Positions 22,423 through 33,483 of a stretch of 64,000 bases of DNA are shown piece by piece (within the stretch, counting starts at the first letter, position 1; each line of letters begins with the position of its first letter). Both the position numbers and the translations under genes were made by a program. Source of the stretch: Albifimbria verrucaria (lineage: Eukaryota; Ascomycota; Sordariomycetes; Hypocreales; Stachybotryaceae); contig JAHREC010000045.1 in the NCBI GenBank assembly GCA_020081605.1, forward strand, positions 372,001 to 436,000, given 5' to 3'. The notes beneath the pieces are model-generated. The model ran no database searches. It saw nothing but the letters and a program-made list of their open reading frames with translations, and had not been told where the DNA came from.

Positions 22423-24044
22423 ATGTTGCGAAATTTCATTCGAGCTGCTGGCTTGGGCTTTTTAGCCGTTTGTACTTTAGCCACACCTTTGCAAGACCGA
22501 CAGAGCTCGACGTTCAACAACCCCGTCCTCTACCAGGATACGCCTGACTTAGACGTCTTCCGCGTTGGCTCAGTTTACTATTACACGAGTTCGACATTTG
22601 CGTACTCGCCTGGTGCGCCTCTGTACAAGTCTTATGACCTAGTCAACTGGACCCCAGTCACTCACAGCGTGCCCAACTTGGCATTTGGAAGCAAATACGA
22701 TTTGTCCTCTTCATCTAACCGAGCTTATGTGAAGGGTATCTGGGCCAGTACTGCGCGGTACAGAAACTCCACAGACACCTGGTACTGGCTTGGCTGCATT
22801 GAAAGCAGCAAGACATACATCTACACAGCCACAGGCACCAATGCTGGAAAAAATGATGGTGAAGTCTCTGCATGGAACTGGAAGCAGGCAGCGGTTCTCA
22901 ACACTTGCTACTACGACAGCGGGCTCTTGATCGATGATGATGATACGATGTACGTGGCATACGGCAACACGAACATCCAAGTTGCCCAACTTTCCAAAGA
23001 TGGCCTTAGCCAGGTGAAGTCAGCTCAAGTGTACTCAGGAGGGTCGACTTACATTGAAGGTGCTCATATGTACAAAGCAAAAGGCTACTATTGGATCGTG
23101 CCTACCAAGGTCGCGAGCGGTGAATGGGTTTTAAGATCAAAATCACCTTTCGGTCCATATGAGCAGCGTGTGCTCTTTGACGGGCTTCGAGGGCCTCTGC
23201 AAAATGCTGGTTACGCGCACCAGGGTGGCATGGTATCTACAAAGGATGATAAATGGTATTACATTGCGTTCATGGATGCGTACCCAAGTGGACGGATTCC
23301 AGTCATGGCGCCCATGACCTGGACTAGTGATGGTTGGCCGCAGCTTACCAAGGACAGCAGCGGAGGCTGGGGGCTTACATACCCAATGCCCATCACCACC
23401 AGCAAGACTGTTCCACCGCCAACTGGAACTGATACATTCCCGGTCCCGGCCTTGGGCCCGAGTGGGAGTGGAACCACAACCCTGATACTTCCAAGTTCAG
23501 CGTCAAAAACGGAGTGGTTCTAAAAACCACCACCGTCACTGACGATCTGTTCAGCGCACGCAACACGCTCACACATAGAACCATTGGCCCGAAATCGCAG
23601 GCCACCTTCCAATTCGATATCAGCCAGATGGCAGATGGCGATCGCGCCGGTGCCGCGCTCTTCCGAGACTCATCGGCGTATATTGGTGTTCACAGATCGG
23701 GAAATACCAATAGCCTCGTCTACGTAAACAACTTAAAGCTTGGCAGTGGATGGGTCACGTCAGCAAAGGGCACAGTGGCCGCTACAGGGCCTAATGTTAC
23801 AGGATCAACCTTGTGGCTCCGCATCACAGCAGATGTCACGCCAGCTTTCGGCCAGCAACCGGTAAGACAAGCTGTCTTCAGCTACAGTACTGATGGTTCT
23901 AAATGGACTCAACTGGGTGGTTCATTTACATTGATCAATGACTGGACTTATTTCACTGGGTATCGATATGCAGCATTTAATTTTGCTACCAAGTCCCTCG
24001 GCGGCCAGGTTACGTTGAAGAGCTTCAACATGGTCAATGTATGA
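22423..24044 (+). CDS. GH43 glycoside hydrolase with C-terminal beta-sandwich, one -1 frameshift
   Basis: A secreted arabinofuranosidase/beta-xylosidase-type enzyme, about 540 residues after correction. ATG 22423 opens a signal peptide with core GLGFLAVCTLAT. The GH43 catalytic set is visible: the general base Asp in DTPDLDVFRVG with the following YYYTSS, the pKa-tuning Asp in YDSGLLIDDDDTMYVAYG, and the general acid Glu in TYIEGAHMY. The propeller ends near residue 340. A linker and a second domain follow, with PEWEWNHNPD and a late concanavalin-like sandwich (GYRYAAFNFAT), as in GH43 members carrying a C-terminal beta-sandwich domain. Frame is lost in the CCC run at 23457-23459; adding one base joins the two halves precisely. 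Substrate cannot be fixed from sequence; arabinoxylan is a reasonable inference. Confidence 0.88.
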
Positions 24045-24743
24045 TGAATATTCACTTAGCAGGTCACTCTGAACAATATTAGACTAGCTTAATAGTTACC
24101 GCGCTGTATCCGAATTCATTTGATTTAAATGTCTACCTTGACCCGAGCCCTAACTTCATTTTGGTTACGACTTGTGGATTTCTACGAGGCGCCAGTTTGT
24201 CTTTTCCCTAACAACTCATAGATAAATGGTGTCTATACTGCAGTTATGCGCTCCATAATGCCTTACTTCTTTCAGCTCATGGTTCTAGAATACTGATATT
24301 GACCTTTAGAAGTGTTTAATTGACGGGTTTCTGTACCCTTGGCTAGGTCATCTTGTATCAAGCTTGGCAGGCGCGTGAATGGTTGACACGGTAACCCGTC
24401 ATCATCTTAGAAGTTCTGTGTTACCATAGTAAACTCCTCTTTGCAGGGCCCAAGTCTTCTGGCTTTACCAAGACAATTACCCCGCTTCTAGAAGCACTTA
24501 ATTGACACTTGCTTGCCAATCCTCCAGCCTGTCAGCCCGTGTATTCCATGGTTAGACAGTTCTGTTATAACCCTGTAGACAGAGCAGACCTTCCATAAAC
24601 CGACTAGTTTTTGACTTCTTTATCAGAGCTGACTAGGATTATGTTCCCTCAACAACGAGATAATACTTCCAGCGTCCATGTACTTAAGCAGGCATACCGA
24701 CAGGCCGTAAGACTGACAAACTACAACCTATAACCTACCCATC
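24045..24743. other. Intergenic, promoter region of carboxylesterase
   Basis: No gene. Contains short repeated TTAATTGAC-like words near 24316 and 24500 whose meaning I cannot judge. Confidence 0.5.
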
Positions 24744-26451
24744 ATGAGAATCACTATCTTCGGCTCATTGATGCTGGCCGCAGGCGCAGTCCTAGGGCAA
24801 GGTCTTGAGAACAAAAGGCCTGAGCATCTAACTGTACAAACAGATACAGGTACTTTCACAGGCCTTATCGACCCTGATTTTCCCCACACCCGGCAGTGGC
24901 GCGCAATCCCTTTTGCGGAACCGCCTATTGCATCGCGTCGTTGGCTGCCACCGCAGAAATTGGCCTCGGGCCTGAAGCACCGTTACGCAACAAAGTTTCC
25001 GGCATCATGCCCCCAATTTGTATCGGCCGTGGAGTCGATGTGGAACTTGCCTTTAACTAAAGGCAACCTGATCTACAATGGTGCACAGAATGACACCTCT
25101 GGGCTTACGGGGAGGCTACATCCGAGGACTGCCTTTATTTGGCAGTTTGGGCACCCAGAAAGGCTGATATACCAAAAGAAGGCCTTCCTGTCCTGTTCTT
25201 TATGACAGGAGGTGGCTTTGTTATGGGCGGTATTGAGCTCCCTTGGCAGATTCCCACCTCCTGGGTAGAGCGGTCAAAGTCGCATATTGTTGTGGCCATC
25301 AACTACCGCCTAAACATATTTGGATTCCCTAATGCTCGCGGTTTAACTGAACAAAACCTCGGCATTCTGGACCAGCGTGCCGCCCTCGAGTGGGTTCGCG
25401 ATAACATTGCAGCTTTTGGAGGCGATCCAACTCGTATTATGCAATGGGGAAGATCGGCAGGCAGCAGCGCCACGGATATTCATGCCTATGCCTATTACAA
25501 GGATCCCATTGCCCAGTCTTACTACATGGAATCGGGCACTGTCTTTAGCACAAATCCCGTGAAACCTGATCCAGTGTTTTCTAACTTCACCTTTGTAGCA
25601 CGCAATGTTGGGTGTGGAAACCCTTGCGGGGACAATGCAAGAATGAGGATGAGTTTGGCGCCGCGGAGCTTGATTGCATGCGCCAAGTATCTATGATCCA
25701 GATATCCAACTTCATTGGGAAGTATGCCGATGAAGCTAAAGCACCACCGCTGAGATTCAGTATCACCGTTGACGATCGTGTTATTTTCAGCGACTACCAT
25801 GCACGGTCCGGAGCAGGCAAATTCGCACGCCGACCTGCCATACTTTCATTTACAGCCAACGAATTCTCTTCGTTAATGCCATGGCCTAAGAATGACCTAG
25901 AGAAGGGACCAGATCAGGCCACGGTCACTGCTTTTACCGTTTCAGGCTGGGCTTGCGCCCTCTTTAACTCAACCGTCTATCGGAACCGGCTGGATGTGCC
26001 TGTTTTCCGGTTCCAATATGCGGCTGAATTTCCTAACCTGAACGTGTACGACTGGCTTGGCGCATACCACAATGCTGAAACACCTCTGGTCTTTGGGACA
26101 TATGGACTTCTAGACCATATAGCTAATACCACCAAGCTTCAAGTTGAGGTCAGCCACTCAATACAGGACCGTATCCTGGCTTTTGCCAAAGACCCATTTC
26201 ACGGCCCACAGAAGCTAGGCTGGAAGCCATCAATCAGTGATCCGAGTGATGGAAGGTACCTACGTTTTGGCGGCTCCAGTGGAAAAGCTTGGGTGAATGT
26301 TGATAGTGTTGAGATTGATGGTGCTTGTCTAGGAACACACGTATACAACCCGTTCCCTAAGGAGGTGCATTTATGCGAAGCCAGGGTCTGCACTGGGTTT
26401 AACACAATCACTAGTTATTGGCCTTGGATCTCAACCGAGCTGGGCCAGTAG
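24744..26451 (+). CDS. Type-B carboxylesterase/lipase, two -1 frameshifts
   Basis: A secreted alpha/beta-hydrolase of the carboxylesterase type-B family, 569 residues after correction, close to the family norm of about 550. ATG 24744 opens a signal peptide (SLMLAAGAVLG). Family landmarks are RAIPFAEPPI, the EDCLYLAVWAP motif (type-B signature 2), the oxyanion-hole segment TGGGFVMGG, VAINYRLNIFGFP, and the nucleophile elbow WGRSAGSSA. Here the usual GESAG reads GRSAG with the Ser retained. The catalytic His is in GAYHNAETPLVFGTYG. The register changes near 25110-25120 and near 25636, each equal to one lost base, and the total length then becomes a whole number of codons. The Glu-to-Arg change in the elbow is seen in the DNA and may alter activity. 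Confidence 0.82.
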
Positions 26452-26595
26452 AGAAGGGACACAAATTTCAGCAAAGTCTAGTCCCTAGGAAGTTGAGACC
26501 TCTTAATTCTGCCAATATTATCCATAATTCATGCAGAAAACCGCAAATAAGAGTCAATTTTAACGAGGTAAACTATAACAACCTCTCTATACAGG

Positions 26596-27708
26596 TCAAG
26601 CTGGGACTTGTTGGGTCATACAGTGAATACCACCACCGGTCAAAGCAATGTGTAAAATATGTACTTGCTTGACCTGTAATTCAGGGAATAGACCCTGCAG
26701 CTTCTTCTTGCATGCATCATCCTTTCCGGACATGTCACCAAACTTGGGCACAATCAAACCTCCATTAACATGGTACCAATTAACGTACGAGAGTGGTCCT
26801 TCTCCCGTCTCCAAATGAAAAACCTCATTGGGGTCAGGTTCGTGCAGTTCGTGAATTTCGAAACGACGCCCTTTTGCATCAGTTTCTTTGGACAAGACTT
26901 GAAAAGCCTCCTCTGCAACGTCTCGCCACACTTGAGGGTAGGTGGCGTGGGGTCGAGACAATACAAGAACTCCTGGTTTGACAAACCGTGTTATGGCGTC
27001 AACATGGCAGTCAGTAATATCCATGTTTCTCAAGCCTTTGAACCAAATGACTTTCTCCACGCCGAGGATACGTTTCAACTCTCCCTCAATTTCTGGCTTG
27101 GTCCATCCAGGGTTACGCTTTTCGCAGATGATGGAACTTTCGGTAATGAGCAGCGTGCCGTCTCCGTCAGATACTAAAGCACCACCTTCTAGCCTCAACT
27201 TTGATTCGATCAAGATAGTATCACTGGGCTCCTTGTCGGCATGAATGACTCGAGCGGCGAATTTGGTATTTTCTTCCAGCTGAACCTCGGTGAGTTGCGG
27301 CCATAGAGCACCCCAGAGCTTCCCGGGCTTGGGCGGCTTGTCACCCCATTCGTTGAAATTGAAGTTGAGTGCATTACGCTGTCCGGGTATAGCTGGGTTC
27401 CAAACGTAAATTGGGCCCGTGTCCCGTACCCACGGGTGCACAATGGGAATTGGGATTATGGTGACGTTCTTCATACCGGGATTGCGAGCGTCCATCAATC
27501 CACGAGCGATAGGAATTTCTTCTTCCCGAACATAAAGCCGAACAGGCTCAAACTTGGAGATGCTCTCGGCCAGCTCAATAATCTCTACCCGCACCATATT
27601 TACATGGTCACGGGGAAGCGAATCCCTGGACGGGAAGCCGAGGATGGTGGCCTGGTGAGGGCCACTTTCTGCCGGGAAAAAGTAGCGTTCTCCATGATCC
27701 CCAGCCAT
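26596..27708 (-). CDS. Agmatine deiminase / peptidyl-arginine-deiminase-type enzyme
   Basis: Predicted to hydrolyse agmatine to N-carbamoylputrescine and ammonia in the cytosol, a step to putrescine. ATG 27708 (MAGDHGERYFFPAE) was chosen because homologues start there; an upstream in-frame extension looks non-conserved. 370 residues, intact, no intron. Landmarks of the guanidino-modifying fold are HPWVRDTGPIYV (substrate Asp), FNEWGDKPP, NMDITDCHVDAITRF (catalytic His and Asp) and the C-terminal GGGIHCMTQQ with the nucleophilic Cys. It lies head-to-head with a transporter gene and about 4 kb from an ornithine decarboxylase, consistent with polyamine metabolism. Some members of this family act on other guanidino compounds, so agmatine is the likely but unproven substrate. 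Confidence 0.85.
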   Translation of the reverse strand: MAGDHGERYFFPAESGPHQATILGFPSRDSLPRDHVNMVRVEIIELAESISKFEPVRLYVREEEIPIARGLMDARNPGMKNVTIIPIPIVHPWVRDTGPIYVWNPAIPGQRNALNFNFNEWGDKPPKPGKLWGALWPQLTEVQLEENTKFAARVIHADKEPSDTILIESKLRLEGGALVSDGDGTLLITESSIICEKRNPGWTKPEIEGELKRILGVEKVIWFKGLRNMDITDCHVDAITRFVKPGVLVLSRPHATYPQVWRDVAEEAFQVLSKETDAKGRRFEIHELHEPDPNEVFHLETGEGPLSYVNWYHVNGGLIVPKFGDMSGKDDACKKKLQGLFPELQVKQVHILHIALTGGGIHCMTQQVPA

Positions 27709-29011
27709 ATTTTCTTGTTTCCAAAAAGGAGATATATAAACCACAATATGCTTTGGTTGTACAGTCTCGCTTTGGCGATGGTACAAGCGACTAGTGACTG
27801 CGGTAAAATACCACAGTTTACAAATTGTTCCAGTAAAGAGGTGTTGATTTGGCGAATATGGGGCCGTAGAAGAATGGTAAGTGAGCAAACAACTCCACAT
27901 ATATATCTCATGAGATAAACTAGCTTGCCTGCCCAAGTTTTCAGGTGTTCCACCCCTCATCTGAAGGCCAGCTAAAAGCACGATGTTGAGATTCGGCTCA
28001 ACAAAACGGCCTGTCAGGTTTATGTTGCGTGTCTAGATCTTGGTTTGTGATATATTCCCACATAAGCTACTAATTAAGAGACATGATGACTCTGAACCAC
28101 TATTCACATTACCTAAGAGTTGCCTAGAAATGTTCTCCATGCGGTAAGACTGTCTAGTCATTGGTGTCATCTCAGGATGACAATGAATCTGTGGGATCAT
28201 CAATGAGTAAAAGAGAAAGGGGAAGAGTGAGTAAGGGAAGTCAATAATGAGCAACAAGTTACACTATGGTTTCATACGTTCATGTGGAGCTCTTTGAGAA
28301 CAAACAAAGAGAAGTAGAATAATTCTAATATCACTGGGTATTCTAGCAATAGCATAATTTTTACCTTTTTTGTTCTTTCTTTCTTTTTTCCTTTTCTTTT
28401 TTTTTTTCTTTTTTTCTTTTTCTGTTTAATCATGCTTCCATTTTGTCACACGAGATGGTTCCTATAGGTGCCATTTGCGGCCCCTCTTTTCTCCTCACTT
28501 CATGAGATACGTCTACTTCCAAATTCCAAATAATAAGAACAGGGATTGTTAGAATTGTGAATGGTAGTATACGAGGATCCTTGTCTCACTTTCTAGTCAA
28601 TCATGAAGTTTCGAAGCCTGCCGCGAGATCTGCATTTTGCTACGGCGGTCTTACCACCTGAATGCAGCATGACGTCAATAGCTTGGGGTTTGTAGAGAAA
28701 CTGAAGGAGAAATTGAGGACTGCGTTTGAAGGAAAAGCGCAAAATGCATAATGTGGCCAGATTTACGGCGGACCTTGGTTTCGATGTCTGTCTCCCAGTG
28801 AAAGCAACATGTCGGGGCTTTGATGAAAGATCCGCCACACAAATTGTATGGCGGTACTTCGGTCTGGCGGGTGAGTCGCTGCTGCTGTCTCAGTGTTGGG
28901 CTTATATAATATGTTGCCTGTCTGTCGATGGGTTTATAAAGTTGGGCTTCTTCACCTTAGATGCAGACTAAAATTCTCCATTATTTCCAGCCCCTATGTT
29001 CTAAAGCCACA
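27709..29011. other. Divergent promoter region between agmatine deiminase and MFS transporter
   Basis: About 1.3 kb shared upstream region of two divergently oriented genes. It includes the pyrimidine tract at 28374-28423. Other short frames (28593-28838, 28726-28971) overlap on opposite strands and look non-coding. Confidence 0.5.
28374..28423 (+). repeat. Pyrimidine-only low-complexity tract
   Basis: Fifty consecutive C/T bases, mostly T, on the plus strand within the divergent promoter region. Long CT tracts are common in fungal promoters and can exclude nucleosomes. No role is proven here. Confidence 0.8.
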
Positions 29012-30723
29012 ATGAGGTGTGATGAACCTGAGACAGATGAAACTCGACCTCAGAACTACAACCCAGCGATGACAACTGCCGCCAGGTTCCGTTCGTCGAC
29101 TGTTTTCATTGTTTGCGTCGTAGCCTTTTCTGGTTTTACGGTAAGGCCCTCCTGCTTGACTTGGTTGTTTTGTTATTATTTTTTCCCCAAGAGATCGCCA
29201 AGGCTAAGACAGGACTCATCCCAAGGATCATTTTCTTTACAGCCTAGTGAGTGAAGTCCTACGGTCCATGCATTGTAAAACTTAACTCAGGTTTTTGCTT
29301 AGCTCGTGCCGATTCTGCCGGAAGTTTTTGCTGATCGTATTGGTCTGCCGTCAGACAAGAGTAAGTGCTCCTTATGCAACACTTGATAACAGAGCTATTG
29401 GTAACGTTTGAACTTATGCCTCCCTTGTGCAGTACAGTATTGGATCTCCATCTTCATGGTATCCGAACCTGCTGTGGTTATCATTGCATCTCCCTCTTTG
29501 GGTACATCATCGACCGCAAGAGATACAGAACGCTGCCATTTTGGTTTGGATTGGCCGTTCTGGCAGCATCAATTGCCATACTTCGATTTGCTCAGTCTAT
29601 TGAGGTATTCCTTATCGCCCGCTCATTTCAAGGAGTTGCTACGGCCTTACTCGATGTCGTAGGCAAAGCTCTCATTGTTGATGCTGTAGCCCAGGAGCGC
29701 CTTGGGCAATACATCGGGTATACCAATGCCGCTGAAACGTTGGGATTTACAATTGGGCCCGCCATCGGCGGTCCGCTCTATGCCCTGAGCGGATATAACG
29801 CTGTTATTTGGCTAGCCTCTTCAGTGGTTGCAATCGATTTTCTCTTACGACTGCTGCTCATTGAAAAGCGACTGGCTACTGATCTCGGTCTGGTTGTATC
29901 CGCTGAAGATATCCCATGTCCGAGAACAATCGAGCAGAATGAAACAAGTCCACTGCTTTCGGGAGAGACTTCAGGTTGCTCTCAAGATCGCGAGTCACCA
30001 GTTGCCCACCCGGAACATCGGCCTTGGCCCTTGCTAAAGATGCTGCGGAGCCCTCGCTACTTAATTTCTCTATGGGTCGTCATAATTCAAGGACTTCTCA
30101 TTGCAGCATTTGATACAGTATGCTATCCCTGACTACCGCAACTTTTGAAGCTCGTTTTCCATCCGGATTCAGCGCTAAATTAGTAGTTAGGTCCTTCCAA
30201 AACATGTCGAAGATACATTACATTGGTCTTCCCTCGAGGCGGGTTTGGTACTATTGCCTAGTGCCATACCTGCTCTTGCAGAACCACTGTTCGGCCTGCT
30301 TGTTGACAAAATTGGAGCGCGGACAGTTTCAGTTGCAAGCTTTAGTCTCTTAACTCCCTGCTTAATTGGATTAGGCTTCGCAGATAGCAACACTTACAGA
30401 TCCAAAGTCTTGCTTTTAGTTCTTCTTGGTCTTGTTGGTTTGTTCTCGGATGCTACTGAACCTGCAATGGTAGTTGAAGGTACAGCCCAGCTCAACCTCT
30501 TGGAAAACGAAAGCAGCGAAGAATCAGAAGTTCAAGAGCTACTGGGTACCATAATCTCACTTCAGACCAGCTGTTACTTTGTCGGCCTTCTGCTTGGGCC
30601 CGTCTTGGGCGGGTTTGTTACAATTGCAGCTGGTTGGAGAGTAATGTGCTGGACGTTGGCCTTGCTTTCGGGGTTACGGCTGTATTTTCACTTGGCTTAG
30701 GACCGCGAAGAGATCGTTCCTAG
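29012..30723 (+). CDS. MFS transporter, vesicular-amine/drug:H+ antiporter type, two -1 frameshifts
   Basis: A 12-helix-type membrane transporter. ATG 29012 begins a hydrophilic N-terminus followed by helix 1 (STVFIVCVVAFSGFT). A large interrupted region follows with at least two introns, then VPILPEVFADRIGLPSD, an intron (29361-29432), then QYWISIFMVSEPAVV and FGYIIDRKRYRTLP, which holds the MFS loop-2/3 motif. Motif C appears as TLGFTIGPAIGGPLY. After an intron at about 30118-30190 the text resumes with VLPKHVEDTLHWSS and the second-half motif FGLLVDKIGAR. Frame is lost in CCC at 29492-29494 and GGGG at 30670-30673. The corrected frame ends at TAG 30721-30723. The architecture resembles vesicular monoamine transporters and fungal multidrug exporters, so a role in polyamine or amine-product export is inferred only from its neighbours. 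Confidence 0.78.
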
Positions 30724-32016
30724 TAACTGCTTGATCATATTTCAAGGCTGATACCGATAAAGCACTAAAGCTTTGTATAACTGTTCCAGGCAATGAAGAC
30801 GGCATGAAGCGTTGAGTTATTACATGTAGCACAATTTGAATAGGCATAAGGGTAGAGTCATACTAATGAATGACCTTCAATTAAGTTAAGGCGACTTGCC
30901 TATGAACATGAGTTTATGAAATTATGTACAGCTTGAGATGTCTATCGAAACCATGATCAACTTCTAGAAGACTTACAATTATCTGAGGGATCGTTAGTTA
31001 TGTAGATGACTAAATATTACAAATAGGGTTCCCAGATTTTATGTCGAATCTTTCCAATTTTGATTGAAATCCTCAAACTGAAATGAATAAGCCTGGCGTT
31101 TAAATATGGGCTTCATCCGAACATGGCCGGTGAATCAAAGCCACGGTTTGTGATTGTCGGAATCTCATATGCAGGTCTCTGCTTTTATCTAATTCAGCCT
31201 AAATCAACGGTTCAAGACAACCTACGTCATGGCTACTGCAGCGCTTGTGTCTCTATCTCTTGTCTAAGGGGTTTGTTCATCGTTTCTAGCCATTTTAAAA
31301 AGGACACATTACTAACTTTTGTTTTGCTAGTTTCACCGAAGTCATATGAAGACGAGTCCGCCTTGTCACTGATGACGTCCGAGGCGGCAGGCCGAAAAAA
31401 AGGCAACAAGTGGATCTTCTTCCCCATTAGAAAGCTATTCAAGATATAGAGAGTACTTGACCACAATCGTGTTTGAACAAAAGCGTTGATGCGTAGGTAG
31501 GCTTGCAACGGCAAGGTAGTAAATTCCAGGAGTAGCCAGAGGATATTAAACCCTCCCTGGCAACACCATGCCTCGTAATTGAAGAAAGTCTAGTTGTGGG
31601 AGCTGCTGCCGCCCTCGTATTTCACATTTGTCTCCTTTTCTTGCGACATCATATATCCTGGTTCATCTGAGACTTCTGGCCGGAACCTGGTCAAGCTCAT
31701 TACGTTTATTGTATTCATCCATGAAATATTATTGACAGCAACTCATCACGCTTCTTGAAGTACGACCAGGCTTACTCACCTCGTCAGACATTTGAATCAT
31801 AAGATCACGCAGCCCGTGTTCTTGCGCTCATAATAAGTGGCTAAATAAGGACAGATGCTCCGTTTCTCATGGGTTCATTCTTTTCAAGCTTATGCTCCGG
31901 TACACAATATCTATTCTTTTGAGGCAGCCTTTCATCTCACGTCCATCGAAGGAGCCATTGAGGCCCATGTTTTTCAGTGTCGAAGGTTTAACCCTTAGTC
32001 TACATTGTCTCCTGCA
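30724..32016. other. Intergenic with possible monooxygenase remnant
   Basis: Apart from the remnant at 31123-31449, no gene-like structure is seen. The last part should be the promoter of the ornithine decarboxylase gene. Confidence 0.45.
31123..31449 (+). pseudogene. Possible N-terminal remnant of a FAD-dependent monooxygenase
   Basis: Begins MAGESKPRFVIVGISYAGL, which resembles the N-terminal beta-alpha-beta nucleotide-binding motif (normally VxIVGGGxxGL) of fungal FAD monooxygenases. After this no family text follows; the rest of the 108-codon frame is featureless. This is either a decayed gene with only the first exon preserved or a chance match. Confidence 0.25.
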
Positions 32017-33483
32017 ATGCCCTCCAGGTTTAGCCACACACCCATCGCTCCAGTGCCAGAATCTATCTCTGAAAGAATATCGTGTTACAATCAAAAATAT
32101 CTGCAATCAGAGGACGCCGGTACTTTCTTCGTGGCTGATTTGGGTGTTGTTATCCGCCAGCACCAACGTTGGCAACGCTGTTTGCCGCATATCAAACCAT
32201 TTTATGGTATGCATGAAGTAAATCGTCACGTGTAATACGAACAGAGCTAATAAGAACCCATAGCTGTGAAATGCAACTCAGACCCTACTCTTCTAAAACT
32301 TTTAGATCAGCTTGGTATGGGTTTTGATTGTGCTTCTATTTCTGAACTTCGAGCTGTTCTAGCCATGGGTGTTAGCCCATCACGCATCGTCTTTGCCAAC
32401 CCGTGCAAATCAGCCACGTCATTGCAGTTTGCTGCAAATAAGAAGGTGCTGAAGACAACCTTCGACAATTGTGATGAGTTGGACAAGATAAAACGGACAA
32501 TGCCGAATGCCGAGCTCATCCTTCGTATACACGCATGCGATGAAACAGCATTGATCAACTTTGGCGAGAAATTCGGTGCTACTCAGAATTCAACCTTGGG
32601 GCTTCTGCAACACGCTTCAGATTTAGGGCTGAATGTAATCGGGGTAAGCTTTCACGTAGGTGAGTAATACGGCTGTCGGCAAGATTCGGAGGCGGTTCAT
32701 CTGTGTCGCCAATACTAACCTTAGGTTACAGGAACGGGTGCCACGAATTCCGAATCCTTTGTAAAAGCGATCAGGCGTGCCAAAGAGGTTTATCAGGAGG
32801 CCGAGACCATCGGATTCAACCTTCAGTTGTTAGATGTTGGCGGTGGCTTCCAAACCCAGAATTTTGAATCCATGGCGGCCACTATACGACAGCATATTCA
32901 GAATGAGTTCCTCGCGAAGTAAATGTAATCGCGGAACCGGGCAGATTCTTCGCAAGGTACGCTTACACTCTAGTTACGAGAATTATTGCCAGGAGACAAA
33001 CGGACTGCCTATCTGGGTCCAATGCCCTCTACCAAAGCGATGGAGTTTATGGGAACTTCATGAACGTGCTGCTGGAAAATGAAGTGATGCAGCCAACTTT
33101 ACTTCCTGCAGTGGACTTGGCTCATTGCACCAAACTCCCGAGACGCCTAGCTGAGCATAGATACGCGATCTGGGGCCCAACCTGCGACGGCACTGATCGA
33201 GTTTCGCCTGGCGTCACTTTTCAAAGCGAAGTTCATGTGGGTGACTGGCTCAAGTACAAAGACATGGGAGGTAAGTTTTACCATTGATTCTTTGTTTTAA
33301 GTCGTCACATTGGCTCTCGATTTAACCTAGGATGATCATGCAGCATATACGATGGCAACATCAACAAGATTCAATGGCTTCAGCAACGACCATGATATTA
33401 TCCATGTTTCCAGTGAACACGAGGCATACCAACTTTTGGGTGCCGATCTCGGTGGTTCACAAACCTCCTTTCATCAAAGCTAG
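32017..33483 (+). CDS. Ornithine decarboxylase-type PLP enzyme, one -1 frameshift
   Basis: Expected to decarboxylate ornithine to putrescine in the cytosol. Exons are 32017-32206, 32264-32659, 32731-33270 and 33344-33483, with GT-AG introns of fitting phase. Family IV decarboxylase landmarks are present: the PLP-binding Lys in FYAVKCNSDP, FDCASISEL, SFHVGTGAT, the phosphate-binding LDVGGGF, EPGRFFA, and the active-site Cys in WGPTCDGTDRV. The register shifts once near 32909-32917 (loss of one base before EVNVIAEPGRFF). The corrected length, about 420 residues, is slightly short of usual fungal ornithine decarboxylases (about 430-450), mainly at the N-terminus, so an upstream start is possible. 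A second, non-housekeeping copy beside agmatine deiminase would be consistent with a specialised polyamine pathway; the genome copy number is unknown. Confidence 0.85.

Noticed and set aside
27436..27918. 160-codon plus-strand frame
   Set aside because: It is antisense to the well-supported agmatine deiminase gene.
30120..30353. Open frame within the MFS transporter
   Set aside because: It reads through an intron (about 30118-30190) and leaves the transporter's frame.
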